Assembly (NCBI GenBank): GCA_964445815.1
Contig: CAYULW010000005.1
Coordinates: 1-64,000, forward strand
Direction of reading: 5' to 3'
Length of the DNA: 64,000 nucleotides
Origin: CAYULW01 sp964445815
Lineage (GTDB): Bacteria; Bacteroidota; Bacteroidia; Flavobacteriales_E; Vicingaceae
Shown here piece by piece: positions 37,963-46,161 of the stretch. Made by a program: the position numbers and the translations under genes. Numbering within the stretch: position 1 is the first letter of the stretch; every line of letters starts with the position of its first letter. The notes beneath the pieces are model-generated. The model saw only the letters and a program-made list of their open reading frames with translations. It was not told where the DNA came from and did not search any database.

Positions 37963-39018
37963 ATGATGAAGAATAGATTTTGGAATTTTTTACTTGTAAT
38001 TTGCTTATTTGCACCGATATACACTTTTGCAGAAGGCAGTCATGCTGAGAAAAATGAAGGCGATGTAAAAACAGAAATCAAAGAGTATATTGACCATCAC
38101 TTGAAAGATTCTCATGATTTTGGCATTTGGCATGCCTACGGAATTGAATTTCCTTTACCAGTCATCTTATATGATGAGGGCTTACATTTTTTCATGTCTT
38201 CAAAATTTCATCATGGAGAAGATGTTGTTGAGTCGAACGGAAAGTATTACAAATTATATCACAGCAAGATATATAGAACTGACGCAGCGGGAACGATTGA
38301 ATATGGTGAAGATCATCATCCATCCAATGTCAAGCCTCTTGACTTTTCAATCACAAAAAATGTCTTTACCATCATTTTAATTTCCATTTTAATATTCTGG
38401 TTGTTTAGGTCAATGGCAAAGTCCTATGCTAATAGTATGATTCCTAATAAAAAAGGACGTTTTCTAGAGCCATTAGTGCTGTTTATAAGAGATGAAATTG
38501 CAATTCCTAATATAGGCGAGAAAGACTACAAAAGATTCATGCCATATTTATTAACTGTGTTCTTTTTTATATGGTTTTTGAATTTAGCTGGTATGACTCC
38601 ACTTGGAATAGGAGTAACAAATAATATAGCCATTACGTTCTGTTTGGCTCTGATTACTTTTATAATGACTCAGTTTATGTCAAAGAAATCATATTGGGGT
38701 CACATCTTTTGGATGCCTGGTGTACCATACTTAATGCGCATTGTCTTGGCACCGATAGAATTATTAGGTGTATTTATTAAGCCTTTTGCTTTGATGATTC
38801 GTTTATATGCAAATATGACAGCAGGGCATATTGTATTGATGAGTCTTATCGGCTTGTTGTATGTATTCCACAATTGGTTTGCAAAAGGAGCCTTTTTAGG
38901 TTTAACATTCTTTTTATCAATCATTGAATTATTAGTTGCGTTTTTACAGGCATACATCTTTACAATGTTATCAGCATTGTATTTTGGTGGAGCTGTGGCA
39001 GAACACGACGATCATTAA
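37963..39018 (+). CDS. atpB: ATP synthase F0 subunit a
   Basis: A 351-residue inner-membrane subunit that forms the proton half-channels. The C-terminal half shows the conserved helix with the essential Arg, PFALMIRLYANMTAGHIVLM, and ELLVAFLQAYIFTMLSALYF. The N-terminus has a signal-like segment (FLLVICLFAPIYTFAEG) and a His-rich extension of roughly 120 residues before the first core helix. That is much longer than E. coli subunit a, though long forms are usual in Bacteroidota. The frame reaches a TTG at 37954; ATG 37963 (or 37966) is preferred. Confidence 0.95.
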   Translation: MMKNRFWNFLLVICLFAPIYTFAEGSHAEKNEGDVKTEIKEYIDHHLKDSHDFGIWHAYGIEFPLPVILYDEGLHFFMSSKFHHGEDVVESNGKYYKLYHSKIYRTDAAGTIEYGEDHHPSNVKPLDFSITKNVFTIILISILIFWLFRSMAKSYANSMIPNKKGRFLEPLVLFIRDEIAIPNIGEKDYKRFMPYLLTVFFFIWFLNLAGMTPLGIGVTNNIAITFCLALITFIMTQFMSKKSYWGHIFWMPGVPYLMRIVLAPIELLGVFIKPFALMIRLYANMTAGHIVLMSLIGLLYVFHNWFAKGAFLGLTFFLSIIELLVAFLQAYIFTMLSALYFGGAVAEHDDH

Positions 39019-39048
39019 TATGTATTCTTTAATTTAAAACTAAATATT

Positions 39049-39240
39049 ATGGAAATTCCAGCTATTGTAGGTGCAGGATTAGTTGTAATCGGAGCCGGTA
39101 TCGGTATTGGTAGAATTGGTGGTTCAGCAATGGAAGCTATTGCAAGACAGCCAGAAGCTACTAACAAGATTCAAACAGCAATGTTGATTGCTGCTGCATT
39201 AATTGAGGGTATTGGATTTGCTGCGTTATTTGCAGTTTAA
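39049..39240 (+). CDS. atpE: ATP synthase F0 subunit c
   Basis: A 63-residue hairpin of two helices: IVGAGLVVIGAGIGIGRIGG (glycine-rich helix 1), loop ARQPEATNK with the conserved R-Q-P, and helix 2 LIAAALIEGIGFAALFAV carrying the ion-binding Glu. The Gln in helix 1 and the Ser/Thr after the Glu that mark Na+ binding are absent, so H+ is the likely ion. A perfect hairpin follows its stop. Confidence 0.96.
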   Translation: MEIPAIVGAGLVVIGAGIGIGRIGGSAMEAIARQPEATNKIQTAMLIAAALIEGIGFAALFAV

Positions 39241-39252
39241 TTCAAAAATTTA

Positions 39253-39289
39253 AATCAACAGTTACAGCGGTTGGCTGTAACTGTTGATT
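39253..39289 (+). ncRNA. Intercistronic hairpin between atpE and atpF
   Basis: The 16-base arms 39253-39268 and 39274-39289 are perfectly complementary, with a 5-base loop GGTTG. No T-run follows, so it is not a standard terminator. Its place right after atpE suggests mRNA end protection or processing that raises c-subunit yield, or lowers atpF initiation. That role is inference. Confidence 0.75.
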
Positions 39290-39315
39290 AATTGGATTTT
39301 CAAAAGAATTTAAAA

Positions 39316-39816
39316 ATGGAAAAATTATTAAATGACTTTTCAATAGGCCTTTTCTTTTGGCAGTTGATTTTGTTCGTTGCCTTATTATGGTTGCTTAAGA
39401 AGTATGCTTGGAACTTTATTTTGGTTTCAGTCAAAGAAAGAGAAGAAAAGATCAAAGAAGGCATAGAGGCAGCAGACAAGGCCAAAGAAATGATGCGTCA
39501 AATGAAAGAAGACAATGAGGCATTATTGGCGGAAGCGAGACAAGAAAGAGATGGCATCATTAAGTCAGCCAGAGAGGCCAAAGAAAAGATGATTGCTGAT
39601 GCAAAAGACAAAGCATCCGAAGAAGCGGACAAATTGATCAAAAATGCTCAAGAAGCGATCAAAGCCGAAAAAGCAGCGGCTATGAACGAAATCAAAACTC
39701 ATGTTGCTGAGCTATCTGTTCAAATAGCAGAAAAAATCTTGAAGAACGAATTAGCAGCTGATGGTAAGCAACAAGAGTTGATCGATTCAGCAATGAAAGA
39801 CGCTAACCTTAATTAA
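39316..39816 (+). CDS. atpF: ATP synthase F0 subunit b
   Basis: A 166-residue peripheral stalk subunit. One N-terminal helix (GLFFWQLILFVALLWLLKKY) precedes a long charged coiled coil (EEKIKEGIEAADKAKEMMRQ onward) ending in the delta-binding region. The frame extends to TTG 39292, but ATG 39316 gives the usual MEKLLNDFSIGLFFWQ N-terminus. Confidence 0.95.
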   Translation: MEKLLNDFSIGLFFWQLILFVALLWLLKKYAWNFILVSVKEREEKIKEGIEAADKAKEMMRQMKEDNEALLAEARQERDGIIKSAREAKEKMIADAKDKASEEADKLIKNAQEAIKAEKAAAMNEIKTHVAELSVQIAEKILKNELAADGKQQELIDSAMKDANLN

Positions 39817-39822
39817 TAGACG

Positions 39823-40365
39823 ATGAAAGGTAGTAGAGCAGCGGTAAGATATGCTAAAGCTTTAATGCAATTAGCTCAAGAAAAAGGAGCTATAGACGCT
39901 ATTATTGTAGACGTGAAGTTAATTCACGAAACGATAAACAGCAGCAAAGAGTTGAGCAATTTATTAGCTAGCCCTTTGGTGAAGTCAGAGCAAAAGCAAA
40001 ATATTTTAACGGCGATATTCTCAGAAAAGATTAATGCCTTAACGATGAGTTTTGTGAACCAAGTGGTTAATCAAAATAGAGAAGGGGTGTTAAATGTAAT
40101 CGCAACACAGTTCATCGGACTATACAACGAGATGAATAAAATTGCTCAAGTGAGTTTAACAACGGCATCAGCGATTGATGAGCAAACTAAAACGAGCATT
40201 TTAAATACAATAAAAGAAAAGTATCAATTGTCTCAGATTGATCTAACCGAAAATGTGAACCCGGACTTGCTTGGTGGCTTAGTCTTGAGAATAGGAGATC
40301 AGCAGTTAGATGCAAGTATTAAAAGACAGTTGAAAAACATAGAAAACGAATTAGTTCAAGCATAA
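39823..40365 (+). CDS. atpH: ATP synthase F1 subunit delta
   Basis: A 180-residue subunit joining the stalk to the top of F1. AAVRYAKALMQLAQEKGAID is the N-terminal helical domain that binds alpha. The C-terminal domain has VNPDLLGGLVLRIGDQQLDA and ends SIKRQLKNIENELVQA. It starts 6 bases after atpF. Confidence 0.95.
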   Translation: MKGSRAAVRYAKALMQLAQEKGAIDAIIVDVKLIHETINSSKELSNLLASPLVKSEQKQNILTAIFSEKINALTMSFVNQVVNQNREGVLNVIATQFIGLYNEMNKIAQVSLTTASAIDEQTKTSILNTIKEKYQLSQIDLTENVNPDLLGGLVLRIGDQQLDASIKRQLKNIENELVQA

Positions 40366-40377
40366 ATAAATAAACAA

Positions 40378-41961
40378 ATGGCTGAAGTAAATCCGGCAGA
40401 AGTTTCTGCAATACTTAAAGATCAATTAGCAGGTGTTAAAACAGCAGCGGATCTAGAAGAAGTAGGTACCGTATTATATGTAGGTGATGGTATCGCTAGA
40501 ATTTATGGCATGTCTCAGGTTCAATCCGGAGAGTTGATTGAATTTGACAATGGTTTAATGGGAATTGTCTTAAACCTTGAAGAAGATAATGTAGGAGCAG
40601 TATTATTGGGTTCTTCTACTCAAGTAAAAGAAGGAGATACAGTAAAACGTACAGGAAGAATCGCCTCTATTAAGACAGGTGAAGGGATGCTAGGAAGAGT
40701 AGTAGATACTTTGGGTAACCCTATTGATGGGAAAGGGCCAATTGAGGGAGAAACCTTCGAAATGCCAATTGAAAGAAAAGCTCCCGGAGTAATTTACAGA
40801 CAACCTGTAAATGAGCCATTGCAAACGGGTATTAAAGCTATTGACTCGATGATTCCAGTTGGAAGAGGACAACGTGAGTTGATTATTGGTGATAGACAAA
40901 CGGGAAAAACAACTGTTGCAATTGATACTATCATCAACCAAAAAGAATTTTACGACAAAGGTGAGCCGGTATATTGTGTTTATGTAGCTGTTGGACAAAA
41001 AGGGTCTACAGTAGCAGGGATTGTAAAAACTTTAGAAGATGCAGGAGCGATGGCTTATACTACAATTGTAGCTGCAAATGCTTCTGATCCTGCTCCAATG
41101 CAATTCTACGCTCCATTTACAGGTGCTGCAATTGCAGAATACTTTAGAGATACAGGAAGACCTGCATTAATTGTTTATGATGATTTATCTAAGCAAGCAG
41201 TTGCTTACCGTGAGGTATCATTGTTATTGAGAAGACCTCCGGGTCGTGAGGCATATCCAGGTGATGTATTCTACCTTCACTCGAGACTATTAGAGAGAGC
41301 AGCGAAAGTGATTAACGACGATACGATTGCTTCCCAAATGAACGATTTGCCTGATTCATTGAAGGACAAAGTGAAAGGTGGTGGTTCTATTACTGCATTG
41401 CCAATTATTGAAACTCAAGCAGGTGATGTTTCTGCTTATATCCCAACCAATGTAATTTCAATTACTGATGGTCAGATTTTCTTGGAGTCTAACTTATTCC
41501 TATCAGGTGTACGTCCGGCGATTAATGTGGGTATCTCGGTTTCGCGTGTTGGTGGATCTGCACAGATTAAATCGATGAAAAAAGTAGCGGGAACATTAAA
41601 GTTAGATCAGGCACAGTATCGTGAATTAGAAGCCTTTGCCAAGTTTGGTTCTGATCTGGATGCAGCTACCAAATCTGTATTGGATAAAGGTGCAAGAAAC
41701 GTTGAGGTTTTAAAGCAAGCCCAAAATTCGCCGATGTCGGTTGAAAATCAGGTGGCGATCATCTATTTAGGAACAAAAGGGCTTTTACGAGATATTCCTG
41801 TGAATCAGGTACGCAAGTTTGAGGCAGAGTTTATAGAGTATATGAATGCTAACCATAGAGATACTTTAGATGCCCTACAAGCAGGGAAATATACCGATGC
41901 TGAAACTTCAGTTTTAGAAAAGGTGGGTGCGGATTTGGCAGCTGGATATAAAGCAAAATAA
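40378..41961 (+). CDS. atpA: ATP synthase F1 subunit alpha
   Basis: A 527-residue non-catalytic nucleotide-binding subunit. Visible are ERKAPGVIYRQPVNEPLQTG, Walker A GDRQTGKTTVAIDT, Walker B PALIVYDDLSKQ, and GVRPAINVGISVSRVGGSAQ. A C-terminal helical domain follows. The length is as usual. Beta and epsilon (atpD, atpC) are absent from the operon, as is usual in Bacteroidota, where they sit elsewhere. Confidence 0.98.
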   Translation: MAEVNPAEVSAILKDQLAGVKTAADLEEVGTVLYVGDGIARIYGMSQVQSGELIEFDNGLMGIVLNLEEDNVGAVLLGSSTQVKEGDTVKRTGRIASIKTGEGMLGRVVDTLGNPIDGKGPIEGETFEMPIERKAPGVIYRQPVNEPLQTGIKAIDSMIPVGRGQRELIIGDRQTGKTTVAIDTIINQKEFYDKGEPVYCVYVAVGQKGSTVAGIVKTLEDAGAMAYTTIVAANASDPAPMQFYAPFTGAAIAEYFRDTGRPALIVYDDLSKQAVAYREVSLLLRRPPGREAYPGDVFYLHSRLLERAAKVINDDTIASQMNDLPDSLKDKVKGGGSITALPIIETQAGDVSAYIPTNVISITDGQIFLESNLFLSGVRPAINVGISVSRVGGSAQIKSMKKVAGTLKLDQAQYRELEAFAKFGSDLDAATKSVLDKGARNVEVLKQAQNSPMSVENQVAIIYLGTKGLLRDIPVNQVRKFEAEFIEYMNANHRDTLDALQAGKYTDAETSVLEKVGADLAAGYKAK

Positions 41962-41983
41962 GAAGCGTCTTTAAAACAAAGAA

Positions 41984-42865
41984 ATGGCGAACTTAAAAGA
42001 AATACGTAATCGAATTACTTCAGTCTCCTCTACAAGGCAGATTACATCTGCCATGAAGATGGTTTCGGCTGCAAAGCTGCGAAGAGCTCAGGATGCAATT
42101 ACCCAAATGCGGCCTTATGCCAATAAGTTGAGTGAGCTTTTGAGTAACCTTAGCGCAAGTGCAGATGAAGGTGCAGAAAGTAAGTATACAGAGACCAGAG
42201 ATGTAAAAAGAGTCTTGTTGATTCCAGTTACATCAAATAGAGGATTAGCTGGTGCGTTTAACTCAAATATTATTAAGGAAACCAATCGTTTGATTTCAGA
42301 GGATTACTCGGGAAAAGACATAACAGTTTTAGCAATTGGTAAGAAAGCTGATGATGTTTTCAAAAAAACAGCGTATAACATTAAGGGGACCACTCTGCCA
42401 AGTAAATTAGAGCAATTATTTGATGATCTTAGTTTCGAGAATGTCTCTAAGGCAACTCAAAAGATCATGAATTCTTTTGCTTACAGACAGTTTGATAAGA
42501 TAGAGATAATTTACAATCAGTTTGTCAATGCAGCAGTTCAAAAGGTAATGGTAGAACAATTTTTGCCAATATTACCTCCTGATACAGATGGTGCTTCTAC
42601 AAATACGGATTATATTTTTGAACCTTCTAAGGAACAGATCATCACGGATTTGATTCCAAAGTCTTTAAAGATTCAAATGTATAAAGCCTTGTTAGACTCG
42701 CATGCTGCAGAGCATGGAGCCCGAATGACGGCAATGCATAAGGCAACAGACAATGCTACCGAGTTAATAGGAGATCTAAAGCTAGTATACAACAAAGCAC
42801 GTCAAGCAGCAATTACCAATGAGATACTTGAGATTGTTGGTGGTGCTGAAGCTTTGAATAATTAG
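41984..42865 (+). CDS. atpG: ATP synthase F1 subunit gamma
   Basis: A 293-residue central stalk subunit. The N-terminal helix (RNRITSVSSTRQITSAMKMV; SAAKLRRAQ) and C-terminal helix (AMHKATDNATELIGDLKLVY; NEILEIVGGAEAL) form the rotating coiled coil, with a Rossmann-like middle domain (LLIPVTSNRGLAGAFN). Last gene of the operon, followed by a terminator. Confidence 0.97.
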   Translation: MANLKEIRNRITSVSSTRQITSAMKMVSAAKLRRAQDAITQMRPYANKLSELLSNLSASADEGAESKYTETRDVKRVLLIPVTSNRGLAGAFNSNIIKETNRLISEDYSGKDITVLAIGKKADDVFKKTAYNIKGTTLPSKLEQLFDDLSFENVSKATQKIMNSFAYRQFDKIEIIYNQFVNAAVQKVMVEQFLPILPPDTDGASTNTDYIFEPSKEQIITDLIPKSLKIQMYKALLDSHAAEHGARMTAMHKATDNATELIGDLKLVYNKARQAAITNEILEIVGGAEALNN

Positions 42866-42889
42866 AAAAGAAATTTAGAATTTTGAGTT

Positions 42890-42918
42890 AAAAGACGCTT
42901 TACATTAAAGCGTCTTTT
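42890..42918. terminator. Bidirectional terminator between atpG and TPR gene
   Basis: AAAAGACGCTTT / AAAGCGTCTTTT arms of 12 bases, loop ACATT, T-rich on both strands. It ends the atp operon on the plus strand. On the minus strand it contains the last codons and stop of the convergent TPR gene (stop 42905-42907). Confidence 0.85.
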
Positions 42919-44794
42919 TCTTTTCAATAACTTGTTCAATAAACCGAATGTTCTGTCGTACCGAACTATTAGCTGGATTCGATTTCAAATACATCTTATA
43001 ATACTTTAGGCTATTTCGATAATCCTTTTTTACAAAAAGAATGTTGGCTTTGTTTAAAGTATATTGTATTTCATCTGAATAAGTTCTTAAGAAAAGGTCA
43101 TTGTAATCTTCTGCTTCTGTGAACTTATTTAATTCCACCAATTGTTGCATTAGTGATTCATAAACCAAATGTTTTGGGTTAATGGCAAGCAGTTGCTTGA
43201 AATACTTAATCGAGGTTTCTTTATGTCCTTGCTCACTATATAAAATCCCTAAATTTTTAATTGAAGGTTCAAATTCTGGATCAATTTTAAGCGCTTGGTT
43301 GTATCCCTCAATAGCCTTTTGGGCTTGATTATATCCTTTAAAAAAAAGTGTAGCTCTATCACTTAAAACAACTTTTGTAGGCCAAACAGAAATAGCTTTA
43401 TCAAAAGCTGAAAGAGCTTTATCTAAAATCAACTTCTGATCTTTCGGATTTTTTTGCTCTGAAATTTTATCATTAAGCAAACTATTTCCATATAGGTAGT
43501 TTAGAATAACGCTATTGGGGAGTTTCTTTACATCTGTAGATGAAAGTGTATAAATATTCTTCCAATCGGAACCTCTGTTACGAATAAAAGGAAGATAAAT
43601 AATGGCATAAAGAAGTACACCTATCAAAAATAACTTGTAATGTTTTTTAGTCCTAAGGAAATCATTTGCAATAAAAACAATCGCAATAACAAGCCCTAAA
43701 GAGGAAATGGTCATAAAGCGCTCTGCAACAATTCCAACCATCGGTTTAAATAGATTGATAAATGGGAGCATACCACCAAGACAAATTAAACCACCAAGAC
43801 CATAAACTCTTTGTTTTAGAAAGCCATTTAAGGAGATAGCGAGTACAATAACTATAATTAGTATACCAAGGAATGTTGTAAGCGTATAATTTTCAAATTG
43901 AATTGACTGGTAGCCATAATAGCTGATTAACTCCGTTGGAAATAACATCGTTTTAAAATAAAACCATGAAGATTCCGCCGCCATTACAATTCTATTGATT
44001 TCCATTTGATCAGGTTGGAATAAAGGGTTCTCAGTAAAAGAGTACTCCCTTAAACTTCCGGATGTCTTTACTTTTTTAGTCATTAGCCGGAAAAGGAAAA
44101 TTGGAATGAGCATTAAAAAGGTACTGGAAAATAGCTTCTTCCAATTCCCATTTGAGTTGTAGAAGCTTATCAAAGGCAAAACACCAAGGAAAACAAGTCC
44201 TGATTTTTTAGAAAAAATGCTGAGTATAACAAAACATAAGCCAACGACGCCAAACCAAATTGACCTTTTTGATTTCACCCAATAGATCGCTCCCAAAATC
44301 CCAAAAACAAACATGAGTAGCTCATCTCTGCACTTTATATTGTTCACAGCTTCACTATGAATGGGCATTATAAAATAGATTAATGCCACAAGAAGAGGAA
44401 GAGCAATTTTTTGCTTATTAAACAGAAGTGCGAGTAACACAAAAACCAAGTAGCAAACAATAATATATAATGATAAGTTAATGAGATGAGCGGCTTTCGG
44501 ATTAAGCCCAAAGAATTCATTTTCAAGAGCAAAGCTTAGTAAAGCGATTGGCCGATACCCGAATTGGCTTGAGCCATAGTCGAACGAATTACTCAGAAAA
44601 ATACTCTTAACATCTCTAAGTCCATCATTTACAAGTGCATTTTTTGTGTAGATGTAATTGTCATCTAGATTGAATCCATTGTTAATGGTATTGCCATAAT
44701 AAATGGTACCTAAAACAATGAAGGATAAGAAGATGAGCGTTTTACTCTTCAAGTTTAGTTCTGAATAACTTGAATCTATTAGTTTTTTAAGCAT
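42905..44794 (-). CDS. TMTC-like GT-C glycosyltransferase with TPR domain
   Basis: A 629-residue protein. About 10 membrane helices come first (residues 20-400). The first periplasmic loop carries NNGFNLDDNYIYTKN, the acidic pair typical of polyprenyl-phosphate-using GT-C enzymes, then FGYRPIALLSFALE. The C-terminal 220 residues are TPR motifs (GYNQALKIDPEFEPSIKNLG; SIKYFKQLLAINPKHLVYES). This layout is that of TMTC/DUF1736-type O-mannosyltransferase-like proteins: the sugar is transferred outside the membrane and the TPRs bind the acceptor. Donor and acceptor are unknown. The GtrB-like enzyme at 48926 could supply a lipid-phosphate sugar. Confidence 0.75.
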   Translation of the reverse strand: MLKKLIDSSYSELNLKSKTLIFLSFIVLGTIYYGNTINNGFNLDDNYIYTKNALVNDGLRDVKSIFLSNSFDYGSSQFGYRPIALLSFALENEFFGLNPKAAHLINLSLYIIVCYLVFVLLALLFNKQKIALPLLVALIYFIMPIHSEAVNNIKCRDELLMFVFGILGAIYWVKSKRSIWFGVVGLCFVILSIFSKKSGLVFLGVLPLISFYNSNGNWKKLFSSTFLMLIPIFLFRLMTKKVKTSGSLREYSFTENPLFQPDQMEINRIVMAAESSWFYFKTMLFPTELISYYGYQSIQFENYTLTTFLGILIIVIVLAISLNGFLKQRVYGLGGLICLGGMLPFINLFKPMVGIVAERFMTISSLGLVIAIVFIANDFLRTKKHYKLFLIGVLLYAIIYLPFIRNRGSDWKNIYTLSSTDVKKLPNSVILNYLYGNSLLNDKISEQKNPKDQKLILDKALSAFDKAISVWPTKVVLSDRATLFFKGYNQAQKAIEGYNQALKIDPEFEPSIKNLGILYSEQGHKETSIKYFKQLLAINPKHLVYESLMQQLVELNKFTEAEDYNDLFLRTYSDEIQYTLNKANILFVKKDYRNSLKYYKMYLKSNPANSSVRQNIRFIEQVIEKKKTL

Positions 44795-44955
44795 TACATA
44801 AAAATACTCTCAATAATATCAATTCATTCCATTCAAATTCAATTCTTATTTCTTGTATTAATACTACTTTAGATTTTTGTAAGTTTTTCTAGATTTAAAA
44901 TCCGGTTTATTAGAGACTTATTCGAGAAACAAGAATTTATACAACTGCATAGAAA

Positions 44956-46014
44956 ATGAATCAGCTCAACAATTACGAACGCTTTCAGTATGGAATCTAT
45001 CAGTTTATGGATCATTTCTTAGGCCGTAAAAGAGCTTATAAACTCACACTAAAGAATAGGAGAAAGTTTTATAAAAAACTGGGTCAGCGTTTAAAGCAAA
45101 GGGGTATAGGAAAAGTCATACCCATAGAACGACGGACTGGTCTTAGCTTAGAGGAATTTCAGAATGAGTATGTAAAAAAGGGTAAGCCCGTTGTTTTGGA
45201 AGGGCTTGCCAAAAATTGGGATTGCGTAAAGAATTGGAGTTTAGATTATTTTAAAAATTTACACGGGGGTGATGAGATTGTTATGGTTGATCAGGTTAAC
45301 ATTGAAAACCCTTATGAAAAGACGACGTTAGCTGAAGTTATTGATGATATAAAAAAAGGTGGTGGCAAATACTATCGCTTTTATCCTCTATTGGAAAGAC
45401 ACCCGGAACATATTTTGGATTTTGACTATTCATGGTTAAGAGCAAGACGGAACAGAATGACCGTTTTTGAAGCTTTTCAAGTGTTTATTGGTGGCGATAA
45501 GACAATAACACCTCTCCATAATGCAAACCAATGTAATTTGTTTACCCAAGTAGTAGGAGAAAAGGAGTGGAGATTATACCATCATCATGACACTGCGATA
45601 ATAGATCCTAATCCGGCGCGAAATGTATATCGCGATGCTCCATTTAAAAAAGAAAAGGGGCCTTTTGATCCCTTTAATCCTGATTATGAAGAACAGTATG
45701 AGTTGTTCAAATATATTGACAGCTACTCTGTTCTGCTAAAACCCGGAGATGTGTTATGGAATCCCCCATATTATTGGCATGCCGTTAGAAACAAGGGAGT
45801 TTCCATAGGTGTTGGATACCGATGGTTAGCACCGTTTTATTGCTTCAAGCAATCTTTTCTTTACGCATTTTTAGACTGTTTTGTTACCAATCCTCCAGTT
45901 TGGAAAGCCTATAGAATATCTAAACAAGACATTAACTTAATTCATTTATCAGAAAAAGGGCGATTAGAAGATTACTTAAAGAGCAAAAAAACTGAGCAAG
46001 CAGTTAATGTATAA
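44956..46014 (+). CDS. FIH/JmjC-like cupin protein with HxA in place of HxD
   Basis: A 352-residue protein of the cupin_8 / factor-inhibiting-HIF group of Fe(II)/2-oxoglutarate enzymes. KPVVLEGLAKNWDCVKNWSL opens the domain. The metal region TPLHNANQCNLFTQVVGEKE aligns with the family's TPxHxDEQxN pattern, and PGDVLWNPPYYWHAVRNKG gives the distal His. So His 188 and His 275 are kept, but the expected Asp is Ala 190. Such a change removes the carboxylate ligand: it occurs in Fe/2OG halogenases (HxA/HxG) and also in dead or two-His enzymes. Function here is open. A 147-base gap follows before the sulfotransferases. Confidence 0.75.
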   Translation: MNQLNNYERFQYGIYQFMDHFLGRKRAYKLTLKNRRKFYKKLGQRLKQRGIGKVIPIERRTGLSLEEFQNEYVKKGKPVVLEGLAKNWDCVKNWSLDYFKNLHGGDEIVMVDQVNIENPYEKTTLAEVIDDIKKGGGKYYRFYPLLERHPEHILDFDYSWLRARRNRMTVFEAFQVFIGGDKTITPLHNANQCNLFTQVVGEKEWRLYHHHDTAIIDPNPARNVYRDAPFKKEKGPFDPFNPDYEEQYELFKYIDSYSVLLKPGDVLWNPPYYWHAVRNKGVSIGVGYRWLAPFYCFKQSFLYAFLDCFVTNPPVWKAYRISKQDINLIHLSEKGRLEDYLKSKKTEQAVNV

Positions 46015-46161
46015 GTTAAGTTCACATTTGGATTCATTGGCACTATAATTTACATGTTGGTATATATGATTCTTAAATCTTTTCAACTAATTTCACCTGC
46101 TTAAGGGTTCTTTAAGATACATGACTCTTAGAAAAAAACAGATCATTCAATTAAATTTTTT

